Below are positions 12,244 through 25,117 of a stretch of 64,000 bases of DNA, one piece after another. The DNA comes from Antedon mediterranea (Eukaryota > Echinodermata > Crinoidea > Comatulida > Antedonidae), in contig NC_092672.1 in NCBI RefSeq assembly GCF_964355755.1, positions 28,390,501 to 28,454,500 of the forward strand, read 5' to 3'. The notes below the pieces were generated by a model. The model was not told where the DNA came from. It searched no databases and saw nothing but the letters and a program-made list of their open reading frames with translations. The position numbers were made by a program, and so were the translations under genes. Each line of letters opens with the position of its first letter. Position 1 is the first letter of the stretch.

Positions 12244-14533
12244 ATTTTCATTTTCCATACATTTAATAGCCATTTAGTTTTCAAATCAATTATAACAAAT
12301 CACTATCAGTATGATTTGAAACAAAGATTTCCTTTATAATAGTAAATCTGAGGTAAACCAGATGGCAATTCTAATTATGTTATATATTTCGTTTCTTCAT
12401 ATTACCTTAACATTATTATCTTAATATTTCTTACTTAATTATTTGGCATTTAATTAGCATTAATTATTATATTATATTTTTTGTTTCACTAATCCACTTG
12501 TATTATAATTGTAAACCAATAAAGATTCATTCAATATATTAACAGTTTTAAGGTGTTTTACATTTGATATGTTCTAATACTTTATATGTTATTAGCATAA
12601 CATGAATGATTATTTTATCATTGTCGTTATATCTACCAGAAGTCATTTTACAAATGTAAGTTTACAATGGTTGTGGTGGCACTGGTTAAACATCTCTAAA
12701 AGCAATATTAAGAAACAAATGTATTACGAATCACATTTGGTGTAAAAACAATAATCAAAATAATACAAATACATAATACATAGATAGGTATGTATTAATA
12801 TTTGACGTGTTTACAAATGATCGAAATCGATTATTAAATAAAGCTTTAAATTACCAATACATTTAACCTATATTTTGTATATAATTTTTTACGTTAAACC
12901 ATTCATGAATACGTACGTGTGCAACGTTTCGACTTGTTTTCAAAAATCTTCATCTGGCAATGACTAAATGGAAAATGTTAAATATTTGTTTATCAATTAT
13001 TAGAAAAAAATTTCACATTGCAAAATCCGAATAATGAAAGAATTTTTATGGATCAGAAAAAAAACAAAATACCATGAATGGGATGACAGTGGATGTTCAA
13101 TATATTACAAATGATTTAACGTAAAGAATTATACAGATAGTTAATATAAAACATTTTTCGAAAAACAAAATCTACCTTTTAAAGTACATACATAATTTAA
13201 AACAACATTAAATATCTAGTAACAAACTCAATACCATTTTTAATAGTAGCTGTACTGAGAAGTAATAGGTGTAATTTTTGAGTAAGTAAACTTACATGTT
13301 CATATTTCACAGACGTCCCAACTCTCTCTCGAAAAGTGTTGGCATTTTCCGACTATTGGGTATATCATGCTCTTCTGCTAAATGTCATTCCTTCCGACAT
13401 TTTGGGTAAACCGAAGAATTATCTCGATATGTATACATTGTGAATAAACTAGATAGTGATGAAATAATAGAAAATATACTAAAATCGACCTTTGATTATT
13501 CACTATTATAGATGTATTTTTAAACTTTTATAGCGCCCCCATGTATTATACCTTAATTTATCTTATGAAGACGTCAAGTATTAACAATTTCGTTCCCGAT
13601 AATTTCAATTACAATTGACGTAGACCCAACGCAAGCAAATTGACCAATGACAAGTGACTGTTCAAATTATCCGTTGATTGTGATTAGTCAACTCGCTTAC
13701 GTCATTGCGTTGTATCTCCTCATAAAAAACCTGGAATCGCTATTGATCATTTACATGTTCACCCACAAAAATGTGTCTTAATTCAATTAGGTTTGTACGA
13801 CCATACCAAGTAATACACCATACCGTGTCGGTCTCCCATGAGTTAACCAAAGTCGGCTTCATGACGAATTTTATTATCACGTGACCCATTTTAAAAAAAC
13901 CCATAAGAACGGAATCTTTATTAAATGGTATCGTGGTAGGCCTATGCCGTTCTCTATCTTAACGACATAATCCCATCGTCAATTTCGTTTTCAATATTAG
14001 GACAAAGGTTTATTTGCATTTTACGAGAATCAGTGTCGATAACAGACGGAGATCTGTACTATCTTTTGTAAATGGCAAACCCGTGTTTTGTAAAAGACTA
14101 CTGTATTTTTGTTAACAGAAAACCTATAGTTTTTTCTTTTATTAAAAACATTATGGGTTTGAAACGATTGATATTAAACTAAAGTTCTTGAATAATATAA
14201 ATCAAATCTTTGTCATATATGTTGTTTTTATCACTAAGTATCTTATCTGTTAATATTTGATCTACCATAGCATAAAATGACGCAGTTTCTCAATAGACAA
14301 TTTCCAGATTACACAGTACAAAACTTGTGTTTGTATAGTCTAGGGAGTCACGGACAGACAATAAAACTACAGTGACGTTTTCTAAATCTCGATTGATTTC
14401 TAAGTGAGTATAACACAGTGAATAAGTCAAGTTAAACCAAGTCTTTGTTAAGGTGGATGTTTTTACCTGAAAGAAATACTAGGAAAAAACAATTTGTATA
14501 TCGTTCACGTCTAAGCCCGGTGAAAGCCAAACA
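12244..14533. other. no host gene; includes 5' flank or UTR of the plus-strand LINE
   Basis: No convincing exon. A small inverted-repeat element sits at 12878-13135. Near 13605-13735 there are a CCAAT word, TTACGTCAT (CRE/ATF-like) and an ATAAAAAA stretch about 0.8 kb before the LINE ORF1 start. They could be a promoter of that LINE, but the LINE 5' boundary is not visible. Confidence 0.4.
12878..13135. mobile_element. short MITE-like inverted-repeat element
   Basis: About 258 bp with ends that pair imperfectly: atataattttttacgttaaa on the left and tttaacgtaaagaattatac on the right. No open frame and no secure target duplication. Could be a MITE or chance pairing in AT-rich DNA. Confidence 0.4.
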
Positions 14534-16260
14534 ATGGCGTCAAAAACCCATAGAAACGGGACTAATAAAGGAATGTACAGTGCTGCACAGGCTGACGGTG
14601 ACGAAATCAGCAGGATGAACGGGCAGCGATTTTTTTTTTCGTACATAAGTTGGGGACCCCCTCATGAAACGTCACAAAATAAACATGAATAATTCATCTG
14701 TTAAATTTTCTTGTTCCGTGTGCACCCAAGCGTATAGCAACAAGAAGTGATTACACAAGTGCGGTACGATTCTAGGCCTATTCCCGCTGTTGTTGCGGCG
14801 TGCGATTTCATAGAAGAATAGCGGCGTTTTGTGTGGATTGTCGAAATAATCAGCCTTTAGTTTATGGTGTTTTTAATATAATTTATTACTAAAGAATTAC
14901 GTGTTAAAACTATAGTTTCTTCTATTAATACTATTAGGTCTAATTATTAGTCTCTAAACCCATGTCTATTCTAGTAGTAGTGGCTGTGTGGGTGTGTGTG
15001 ACGTGTGTGTGTGTTAGGTATGACCAAAGATAGTTACACTTACTATCTTTGGTATGACACAATCCGAGTAATAAGTCAGCAAAATTAAACAATAAACATT
15101 ACACAAAAATACATTTTTTATTCTCGTGGGTCAAATCTTCCCATCTCATGTGTTCATATACGCGCATTTTTAAAGTTCCTTTGAGTACATGCATATTGTT
15201 TGATAATAAAATAGCAGAATTAAAAAAATACAGTACACAAATTATACACATTCTTTATTCTTGTGGGTCTAAGCTTTCTTTGGGCTATGTCCAATGAATT
15301 ACTACTTAGTTTAATGTCTTGCCTAGCTGTCGATTAGCCTCGACACATTTTGTGTGAAGAAGAGTGCGCGAGGGCAATCACGTGAATTGACTTGGAATCC
15401 TAGGCCTGCTGTAGAAAGTATCGTATCGCAGTTGTGTAATCACTTCTTGTTGCTATACGCTTGGGTGCACACGGAACAACAAATTTAACTGATGAATTAT
15501 TCATGTTTATTTTGTGACGTTTCATGAAGGGGTCACCCCCAACTTATGTACGAAAAAAAAAATCGCGAACGGGCAAACAGTAAACAAAGAACGTAGTGTA
15601 GTGAAGCCAATCTTTTTGAAGGCTGATCAAATACCAACAGGAAAAAGCTTTTTCAAAGATGAAGACCTATGTATAGCCCTACTAAAAATAATTGCTGCAG
15701 AAAGTATAATCGGTGTTCAAAAAATACGGAACCTATGGCGAATTTATCTAAATAATAGAAATGATAGAGTGAAACTAATTACGAATGGACTAAACATTAG
15801 GAATTGTAATATTACAATTCATGATAAAAATCCTTATTTGGCATACAACAACATGGAAACAACGAGAATAGTCATAAAGGATATACCATTATCGGTTGCT
15901 GACGTAGAGATTGCTAGCAAGTTGAAAGCGCTAGGATGCAAACCAATAGGAGATGTTACAAGGCTAAAAATAAGGGTTAATGGTCAATTAACCAGCTGGC
16001 TAAACGGTGACAGAGCTGTCGTTGTAGAAAAGCTAAAATCGCCAATACCAAGACAGATAATAATAAATGGTTTTAGAGCACGGGCTTTTCATGACGGTCC
16101 GGAAGTGAAATGCAACAAAATTAATGTACAAGGACTGGGCATTTAGCTTTTCAATGCAAAGCTGATATAATCTGTTTCAAGTGTCATTTACCAGGGCATA
16201 CTAGGGACAGATGTAATGTTGAAGCGCATAATGTTTTTAACTTTGAAAACCCAAAAAATA
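14534..16260 (+). pseudogene. LINE ORF1, N-terminal and RNA-binding part, interrupted
   Basis: The frame opens at ATG 14534, stops being LINE sequence at 14625 and resumes in the same frame at 15576 once the transposon and one 9-bp duplication are set aside. Residues around 15850-16080 (TTRIVIKDIPLSVADVEIAS, then ALGCKPIGDV) have the character of an RRM-like RNA-binding domain. A frame change at about 16139 is followed by a CCHC zinc knuckle (CFKCHLPGHTRDRC, 16172-16213); a degraded first knuckle may precede it. RRM-like plus CCHC is typical of ORF1 proteins that bind LINE RNA. It breaks again at 16261 where the A/B block begins. Confidence 0.8.
14626..15566. mobile_element. non-autonomous long-TIR DNA transposon, copy 2, inside LINE ORF1
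   Basis: A 941-bp relative of the 4784-5757 element, with the same 125-bp inverted ends (GCGATTTTTT...cgtacataagttgggg) and the same interior words. It is flanked by the 9-bp repeat gaacgggca (14617-14625 and 15567-15575). The host reading frame is continuous across the site when the element plus one repeat is ignored, which independently proves the boundaries. No transposase. Confidence 0.9.
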
Positions 16261-17677
16261 ACTAGATTTAATTCGTCACTATGACGAATTATAGGTTATA
16301 TGCATTGATAATTAAAATAAAGATAATTTATTTTTAAAAGATATTTTGATTCATTGATTTTCTCAGATTCTTTAAATAATATATAATATATGATAGGACC
16401 TTGCTAACGCGAATACAATAGCCGGTATCACAATCCGATCAAAGATCCCTCTGCGTATAATGTCATAAACCACATTTGCTGTTACATAATAATAAAGACA
16501 TAAGTTATTTTTTATCTAGATTTCATTATAAATCATGTGTATAATATATACACTAAGAAATAAATTTGAACAAACAATACGGATAATAAAAAAAAAAATT
16601 ATTTCGTTTCCCAAGGTGAGACTCGATCTCGGTACCTTGAGTGCCATAGACACGAGCACACACCACCGAGCCATACACAACTGACTAAAAATTGTAGAAA
16701 AATTCCTCCGTGTATTTACTATGCAGTAACCACTTTGGTGCAGATAGATTATTACATACCGCAATGAATTATAATTTTTTACTATGATGACATCTCTAAA
16801 AATGTACAAAAATGATGCACTGTCAAACTATATACTTTTAACTTTAATATATGAACTTTTGAAGGAAGAAAGTTAATGTTAAGTTTGTTATTTTGGCCTA
16901 AGAAAATGTCATAATTTGTTTGATTGTCGAAATGAATTTTTTTAAATTTAATATGCAATTAATTATGGCTTAATCAACTTTTGTTCCCTTAGTTTAATAA
17001 TAAATCATACATAAGATACATACACTTCAAGAAAATTAAATAAAAAATATGTGTTCCCGAGCATTCTGACGATCTATATTAATTTTAAAATTTAGCATAT
17101 TTTCACCATTTTGTTAACTTACACGTGCGTAGCCTGTCACTTTTGACGTGCTCGTATAAGGCAATTACGCGTTGAAAAGTGAATAAAATATGATGATATT
17201 ATTAAAGAAAGGTTGTACAACCGAAATCGGACAAAAAGAGTGCACATTAACGTATAACGCGCAGTGCGCGTGCAAAAATCTGCGCACTCATGGCAATTTT
17301 TTAAACGCTTAAAATTGCCTGAAACGTACTCTAATTTCATCGAAAATAAATTTTGACAATTTTGAACATTTTAAGCGCGCGTACGCAAGCGTTATATGCG
17401 CTACGCACGTAATTGTATTGCCATATGATGAAATATGACCTGAAATTTATGAGTACCAAATTTTGTTTAATTGTGATTCATGCTTGTGAAGATATGATTA
17501 CAAACGTGATTTCGTAAAATCGCGCGTAGACCGCGTGATTTTTGATTACGCATCGTGAAAATATAACCACATCGATTCCTGGCCATAAGGAATATACTCT
17601 GAAAAATTGACTTAGATAGATGAAACTGATATCAAGATAATTCACGGACAAAATAGTGCTAAGGAAAGAATAAATAA
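16261..17677 (+). repeat. unit A1 (alpha subtype)
   Basis: Starts ACTAGATTTAATTCGTCA; the 5' hairpin aattcgtcactatgacgaatt (arms of 9 bp, loop cta) is followed by aggttatatgcat, the same word as the stem of the 3' A-hairpin. A tRNA-like domain lies on the minus strand near 16602-16690. A GC-richer core with many cg words (gcgcgtacgcaagcg near 17377) lies near 17100-17560. It ends in an aaagaataaata tail that runs straight into A2. Confidence 0.85.
16602..16690 (-). ncRNA. tRNA-like domain with Pol III A and B boxes inside unit A
   Basis: Read on the minus strand: TGGCTCGGTGGT fits the internal A box and GATCGAGTCTC fits the B box, spaced as in a tRNA, followed within about 20 bases by a run of T (16590-16599 on the complement), a Pol III terminator. 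The T-arm keeps only about three pairs, so this is a tRNA-derived promoter rather than a working tRNA. The same domain is present in A2-A7 (near 18030, 22650, 24070, 25500, 28810, 30235). It faces opposite to the ACTAGA-to-hairpin direction. Confidence 0.6.
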
Positions 17678-19151
17678 ACTAGATTTAATTCGTCACTATG
17701 ACGAATTATAGGTTATATGCATTGATTTAAATAAAGATAATTGATTTTTAAAAGATATTTTGATTCATTGATTTTCTCAGATTCTTTAATTATTTATAAT
17801 ATATGATAGGACCTTGGTAACGCGAATACAATAGCCGGTATCACAATCCGATCAAAGATCCCTCTGCGTATAATGTCATAAACCACATTTGCTGTTACAT
17901 AATAATAAAGACATAAGTTATTTTTTATCTAGATTTCATTATAAATCATGTGTATAATATATACACTACGAAATAAATTTGAACAAACAATACGGATAAT
18001 AAAAAAAAAATCTTATTTCGTTTCCCAAGGTGAGACTCGATCTCGGTACCTTGAGTGCCATAGACACGAGCACACACCACCGAGCCATACACAACTGACT
18101 AAAATTTGTAGAAAAATTCCTCCGTGTATTTACTATGCAGTAACCACTTTGGTGCAGATAGATTATTACATACCGCAATGAATTATAATTTTTTACTATG
18201 ATGACATCTCTAAAAATGTACAACAATGATGCACTGTCAAACTATATACTTTTAACTTTAATATATGAACTTTTGAAGGAAGAAAGTTAATGTTAAGTTT
18301 GTTATTTTGGCCTAAGAAAATGTCATAATTTGTTTGATTGTCGAAATGAATTTTTTTTAATTTAATATGCAATTAATTATGGCTTAATCAACTTTTGTTC
18401 CCTTAGTTTAATAATAAATCATACATAAGATACATACACTTCAAGAAAATGAAATAAAAAATATGTGTTCCCGAGCATTCTGACGATCTATATTAATTTT
18501 AAAATTTAGCATATTTTCACCATTTTGTTAACTTACACGTGCGTAGCCTGTCACTTTTGACGTGCTCGTATAAGGCAATTTCGCGTTGAAAAGTGAATAA
18601 AATATGATGATATTATTAAAGAAAGGTTGTACAACCGAAATCGGACAAAAAGAGTGCGCATTAACGTATAACGCGCAGTGCGCGTGCAGAAATCTGCGCA
18701 CTCATGGCAATTTTTTAAACGCTTAAAAATGCCTGAAACGTACTCTAATTTCATCGAAAATAAATTTTGACAATTTTGAACATTTGAAGCGCGCGTACGC
18801 AAGCGTTATATGCGCTACGCACGTAAGTGTATTGCCATATGATGAAATATGACCTGAAATTTATGAGTACCAAATTTTGTTTAATTGTGATTCATGCTTG
18901 TGAAGATATGATTACAAACGTGATTTCGTAAAATCGCGCGTAGACCACGTAATTTTTGATTGCGCATCGTGAAAATATAACCACATCGATTCCTGGCCAT
19001 AAGGAATACACTCTGAAAAATTGACTTAGATAGATGAAACTGATGCCAAATTAATTCACGGACAAAATAGTGCTAAGGAAAGAATAAATAAAGAAATAAA
19101 TAAAGATTTTGACAGAATCAAGAGGTTATATGCATGAATGCATATAACCTA
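17678..19151 (+). repeat. unit A2 (alpha subtype) with one 3' A-hairpin
   Basis: Near-identical to A1. After the (aataaa) tail it has gattttgacagaatcaag and a single hairpin with aggttatatgcat/atgcatataacct stems and a minimal loop (19123-19150), then B1 starts. Confidence 0.85.
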
Positions 19152-20712
19152 ACTAGATCTGAACTCGTCACTTGAGGACGAGTTTGGTTATCCGCCCGCA
19201 ACAAAACGTATCTTGCGCATTCAAGTACTTTTCAGTCGTGACTTTTCCAAAAAAATTAGCCTATTCAAAATTAAAACTGCCCCTTAAGTGTAATAACCAA
19301 ACAAATCCTTTTATTTAATTGTTTTCCCGTTATGAGATTTGAACCCGGTACCTCTGATACCAAAGTCGGTTGCACTACACATCGAGCCATATGAGCACCT
19401 GCTGAAGAAAATCCGAAGAAAGAGTCCTCGTTCATTCGGTATGTCGTGAATCCCCTCGATGCAAGTTGATTATTACATATCAAACTTAAATCATAAATTT
19501 TACTATGATGAAATCTTCACAAATTATAAACAGTGACATATTAGCAAAGTGCATACTTTCAAGTTTTATATATCAACATGTAAAGAAAAAAGATAAACGT
19601 TATGTTTATTGTTTTGCTCTTTGAATATGTTATTGTTTGTTTGATGATAACAATTTCGAAAATTATATTTAATATGCAAATAATGTAGCCATCAAACACG
19701 TTTTAACATTCAACACTATAATAAATCAGACCTACGATTCATGGACTGTAATCAAATAAAATAAAAAATGGGGGTAACCTTGCATTCTGATGAACTGTAT
19801 CACTTTTAAAAGTAGACATATTTTGCAACATTTTCACTATTTGTTGACGTTTTCGTGCGCAACCAGTCATGTTTAACGTGCTCGTAGAACGCCATTTCAA
19901 GTTGAAAAGTGAATAAAATAACGTAAAATTGTTAACCTAAGTTTGAAAAACACATTTTATGTAAAAGAAAAGCTTATACGCGTTCCCTGCGCCGTGCGCG
20001 CGTAAAAATGTGCGCACCAGTGGTAATTTTTAAACCCTTAAAATGACCTGAAACGTGCTCTAATTTAATCAGAAATTGATTTGAAGCATTTTAAAATTTC
20101 AAACGCCGTTTACGCACGCACTTTCTAATGTTACAAAATTCGGTAGGGATAAAAAAGTTAACAATTAATGTAAAGCAAACGTGGCTGAAAATTACGTTAA
20201 AAAATATTTATCTGTTTCAAAGTTATGATCAATTTAAGATTTTCAGAAAATCGCCCGTAACTTACGATACGCGCCTCTGACAGCGTCCAAAAGCTTGGCT
20301 GCACATCTTCAGTTAAATGTCTATATGTTGACCAAGTTACAACATGTTATGTTCACGCGTTGCAGAGAAACAGCGTGTACAAATTTGGAGCATTTTAAAA
20401 TTTCAAACGCAATTTACGCGCAAACTTTCTAGTCTCCAAAAATGTGCTAAAGATTGAAAAAGTTAGCCATTGATATGAAGAAAACGTGGCTGCAAGTTAC
20501 GTTAAAAAATATTTATCGGTTTCGAAGTTATGATCAATTTAAGATTTTCAGAAAATCGCGCGTAACTTACGCTACGCGGCTCTGACAGCGTCCAAAAGCT
20601 TGGCTGCACATCTTCAGTTAAATGTCTAAAGGTTTACCAAGTTACAACATGTTATGTTAACACGTTGCAGAGAAACGTCGCGTACAAAAAGTGGCGGAAA
20701 GAAAGAAGAATA
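19152..20712 (+). repeat. unit B1
   Basis: Starts ACTAGATCTGAACTCGTCAC; its 5' hairpin (actcgtc/gacgagt) is followed by ggttatccgcccgc, matching the stem of the B 3' hairpin (ggttatccgc). B is homologous to A through the body (gcaattttttaaacgctta and ctcgta...gttgaaaagtgaataaaat words recur) but is clearly diverged. It contains an internal tandem duplication of about 304 bp (about 20085-20388 and 20389-20700) absent from A, and a minus-strand tRNA-like domain at 19325-19400. Confidence 0.85.
19325..19400 (-). ncRNA. tRNA-like domain inside unit B
   Basis: On the minus strand ATGGCTCGATGT (A box-like) and GGGTTCAAATCTC (a good B box and T-arm) are spaced about as in a tRNA. Also found in B2 (near 20920) and B3 (near 26910). 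Unlike unit A there is no immediate long T-run, so termination is less clear. Homologous in position to the unit A domain. Confidence 0.6.
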
Positions 20713-22271
20713 ACTAGATCTGAACTCGTCACTTGAGGACGAGTTTGGTTATCCGCCCGCAACAAAACATATCTTGCGCATTCAAGTACTTTTCAGTTGT
20801 GACTTTTCCAAAAAGTAGCCTATTGAAAATTAAAACTGCCTTTTCAGTGTAATAACCAAACAAATCCTTTTATTTAATTGTTTTCCCGTGATGAGATTTG
20901 AACCCGGTACCTCTGATACCAAAGTCGGTTGTACTACACATCGAGCCATATGAGCACCTGCTGAAAAAAATCCGAAGAAAGAGTCCTCGTTCATTCGGTA
21001 TGTCTTGAATCCCGTCGATGCAAGTTGATTATTACATATCAAACTTAAATCATAAATATTACTATGATGAAATCTTCACAAATTTTAAACAGTGACATAT
21101 TACCAAAGTGCATACTTTCAAGTTTTATATATTAACATGTAAAGAAAAAAGATAAACGTTATGTTTATTGTTTTGCTCTTTGAATATGTTATTGTTTGTT
21201 TGATGATAAAAATTTCGAAAATTATATTTAATATGCAAATAATGTAGCCATCAAACACGTTTTAACATTAAAAATTATTATAAATCAGATCTATGATTCA
21301 TAAACTGCAAGAAATTAAAATAAAAAATAGGGGTAACCTTGCATTCTGATGAACTGTATTGTTTTTAAAAGTAGACATATTTTGCAACATTTTCACAATT
21401 TTTTGAGCTTTTTCTGCGCAACCAGTCATGTTTAACGTGCTCGTAGAACGCCATTTCAAGTTGAATAGTGAATAAAATAACGTAAAACTGTCAACCAAAG
21501 ATTTAAAAACATAAATCGTGTAAAAGAAATGCTCATTCGCGTTCCCTGCGCCATGCGCGCGTAAAAATGTGCGCACCAGTGGCAATTTTTTAAACGCTTA
21601 AAATGACCTGAATCGTGCTCTAATTTAATCAGAAATTAATTTCAAGCATTTTAAAATTTCAAACGCCGTTTACGCACGCACTTTCGAATGTTACAAAATT
21701 CGTTAGGGTTAAAAAAGTTAACAATTGATGTGAAGAAAACGTGGCTGAAAATTACGTTAAAAAATATTTATCTGTTTCAAAGTTATGATCAATTTAAGAT
21801 TTTCAGAAAATCGCGCGTAACTTACGATACGCGCCTCTGACCGCGTCCAAAAGCTTGGCTGCACAATTTCAGTTAGATGTCAATATGTTGACCAAGTTAC
21901 AACATGTTATGTTAACGCGTTGCAGAGAAACAGCGTGTACAAATTTGGAGAATTTTAAAATTTCAAACGCAATTTACGCAAAAATTTTCTAGTCTCCAAA
22001 AATTTGCTAGGGATCAAAAAAGTTAGCCATTGATGTGAAGAAAACGTGGCTGAAAACTTCGTTAAAAAATATTTATCGGTTTCGAAGTTATGACCGATTT
22101 AAGATTTTCAGAAAATCGCGCGTAACTTACGCTACGCGTATCTGACAGCGTCCAAAAGCTTGGCTGCACAACTTCAGTTAAATGTCTAAATGTTGACCAA
22201 GTTACAACATGTTATGTTAACACGTTGAAGAGAAACGTCGCGAACAAAAGTGGCGGAAAGAAAGAAGAATA
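20713..22271 (+). repeat. unit B2
   Basis: Same organisation as B1, a few per cent different. It ends gaaagaaagaagaata directly against ACTAGATTT of A3 with no B-hairpin, so this B run either lost its 3' end or was joined without it. tRNA-like domain near 20885-20960 (minus). Confidence 0.85.
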
Positions 22272-23688
22272 ACTAGATTTAATTCGTCACTATGACGAAT
22301 TATAGGTTATATGCATTGATAATAAAAATAAAGATAATTTATTTTTAAAAGATATTCTGATTCATTGATTTTCTCAGATTCTTTAAATAATATATAATAT
22401 ATGATAGGACCTTGCTAACGCGAATACAATAGCCGGTATCACAATCCGATCAAAGATCCCTCTGCGTATAATGTCATAAACCACATTTGCTGTTACATAA
22501 TAATGAAGACATAAGTTATTTTTTATCTAGATTTCATTATAAATCATGTGTATAATATATACACTAAGAAATAAATTTGAACAAACAATACGGATAATAA
22601 AAAAAAAATTTATTTCGTTTCCCAAGGTGAGACTCGATCTCGGTACCTTGAGTGCCATAGACACGAGCACACACCACCGAGCCATACACAACTGACTAAA
22701 AATTGTAGAAAAATTCCTCCGTGTATGTACTATGCAGTAACCACTTTGGTGCAGATAGATTATTACATACCGCAATGAATTATAATTTTTTACTATGATG
22801 ACATCTCTAAAAATGTACAAAAATGATGCACTGTCAAACTATATACTTTTAACTTTAATATATGAAATTTTGAAGGAAGAAAGTTAATGTTAAGTTTGTT
22901 ATTTTGGCCTAAGAAAATGTCATAATTTGTTTGATTGTCGAAATGAATTTTTTTAAATTTAATATGCAATTAATTATGGCTTAATCAACTTTTGTTCCCT
23001 TAGTTTAATAATAAATCATACATAAGATACATACACTTCAAGAAAATTAAATAAAAAATATGTGTTCCCGAGCATTCTGACGATCTATATTAATTTTAAA
23101 ATTTAGCATATTTTCACCATTTTGTTAACTTACACGTGCGTAGCCTGTCACTTTTGACGTGCTCGTATAAGGCAATTACGCGTTGAAAAGTGAATAAAAT
23201 ATAATGATATTATTAAAGAAAGGTTGTACAACCGAAATCGGACAAAAAGAGTGCGCATTAACGTATAACGCGCAGTGCGCGTGCAAAAATCTGCGCACTC
23301 ATGGCAATTTTTTAAACGCTTAAAATTGCCTGAAACGTACTCTAATTTCATCGAAAATAAATTTTGACAATTTTGAACATTTTAAGCGCGCGTACGCAAG
23401 CGTTATATGCGCTACGCACGTAATTGTATTGCCATATGATGAAATATGACCTGAAATTTATGAGTACCAAATTTTGTTTAATTGTGATTCATGCTTGTGA
23501 AGATATGATTACAAACGTGATTTCGTAAAATCGCGCGTAGACCGCGTAATTTTTGATTACGCATCGTGAAAATATAACCACATCGATTCCTGGCCATAAG
23601 GAATATACTCTGAAAAATTGACTTAGATAGATGAAACTGATATCAAGATAATTCACGGACAAAATAGTGCTAAGGAAAGAATAAATAA
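22272..23688 (+). repeat. unit A3 (alpha subtype)
   Basis: 1417 bp, the same length as A1 and near-identical to it. Minus-strand tRNA-like domain near 22615-22690. Runs head-to-tail into A4 without a hairpin. Confidence 0.85.
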
Positions 23689-25117
23689 ACTAGATTTAAT
23701 TCGTCACTATGACGAATTATAGGTTATATGCATTGATTTAAATAAAGATAATTGATTTTTAAAAGATATATTGATTGATTGATTTTCTCAGAATCTTTAA
23801 TTATTTATAATATATGATAGGACCTTGCTAACGCGAACACCATAGCCGGTATCACAATCCGATCAAAGATCCATATGCGTATAATGTCATAAACCACATT
23901 TGTTGTTACATAATAATAAAGACATAAGTAAATTTTTATCTAGATTTCATTATAAATCATGTGTATAATCTATACACTAAGAAATAAATTTGAACAAACA
24001 ATACGGATAATAAAAAAAAAATCTTATTTCGTTTCCCAAGGTGAGACTCGATCTCGGTACCTTGAATGCCATAGACACGAGCACAGACCACCGAGCCGTA
24101 CACAACTGACTAAAAGTTGTAGAAAAATTCCTCCGTGTATTTACTATGCAGTAACCACTTTGATGCAAATAGATTATTACATACTGAAATGAATTATAAT
24201 TTTTTACTATGATGACATCTTTAAAATGTATACAAATGATGCACTGTCAAACTACATACTTTTAACTTTAATATATGAATTTTTGAAGGAAGAAAGTTAA
24301 TGTTAAGTTTGTTATTTTGGCCTAAGAAAATGTCATAATTTGTTTGATTGTCGAAATTATGTTTTTTTAATTTAATATGCAATTAATGATGACTTAATCA
24401 ACTTTTGTTCTCTTAATTTGATAATAAATCATACATATGATACATACACTTCAAGAAAATGAAATAAAAAATAGGTGTTCCCCTGCATTCTGACGATATA
24501 TATTAATTTTAAAATTTAGCATATTTTCACCATTTTGTTAACTTATACGTGCGTAGCCAGTCACTTTTGACGTGCTCGTATAACGCAATTTCGAGTTGAA
24601 ACCTGAATCAAATATGATGATATTATTAAAGAAAGATTGTAAAACAGAAATCGGGCAAAAAGAGTGCGCATTAACGTTTAACGCGCAGTGCGCGTGCAAA
24701 AATCTGCGCACTCATGGCAATTTTTTAAACGCTTAAAATTGCCTGAAACGTACTCTAATTTCATCGAAAATAAATTTTGACAATTTTGAACATTTTAAGC
24801 GCGCGTACGCAAGCGTTATATGCGCTACGCACGTAATTTAATTGCCATATGATGAAATATGACCTGAAATTTATGAGTACCAAATTTTGTTTAATTGTGA
24901 TTCATGCTTGTGAAGATATGATTACAAACGTGATTTCGTAAAATCGCGCGTAGACCGCGTAATTTTTGATTACGCATCGTGAAAATATAACCACATCGAT
25001 TCCTGGCCATAAGGAATATACTCTGAAAACTTGACTTAGCTAGATGAAACTGATGCCAAGATAATGCACGGACAAAATAGTGCTAAGGAAAGAATAAATA
25101 AATAAATAAATAAATAA
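23689..25117 (+). repeat. unit A4 (beta subtype)
   Basis: Differs from the alpha copies by shared diagnostic changes (aacgcaatttcgagttgaaa near 24580, ccctgcattctgacgatata near 24481, gatccatatgcgtataatgt near 23868). The same changes reappear in A7, marking a distinct subtype. Joins A5 through an expanded aataaa tail. Confidence 0.85.
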
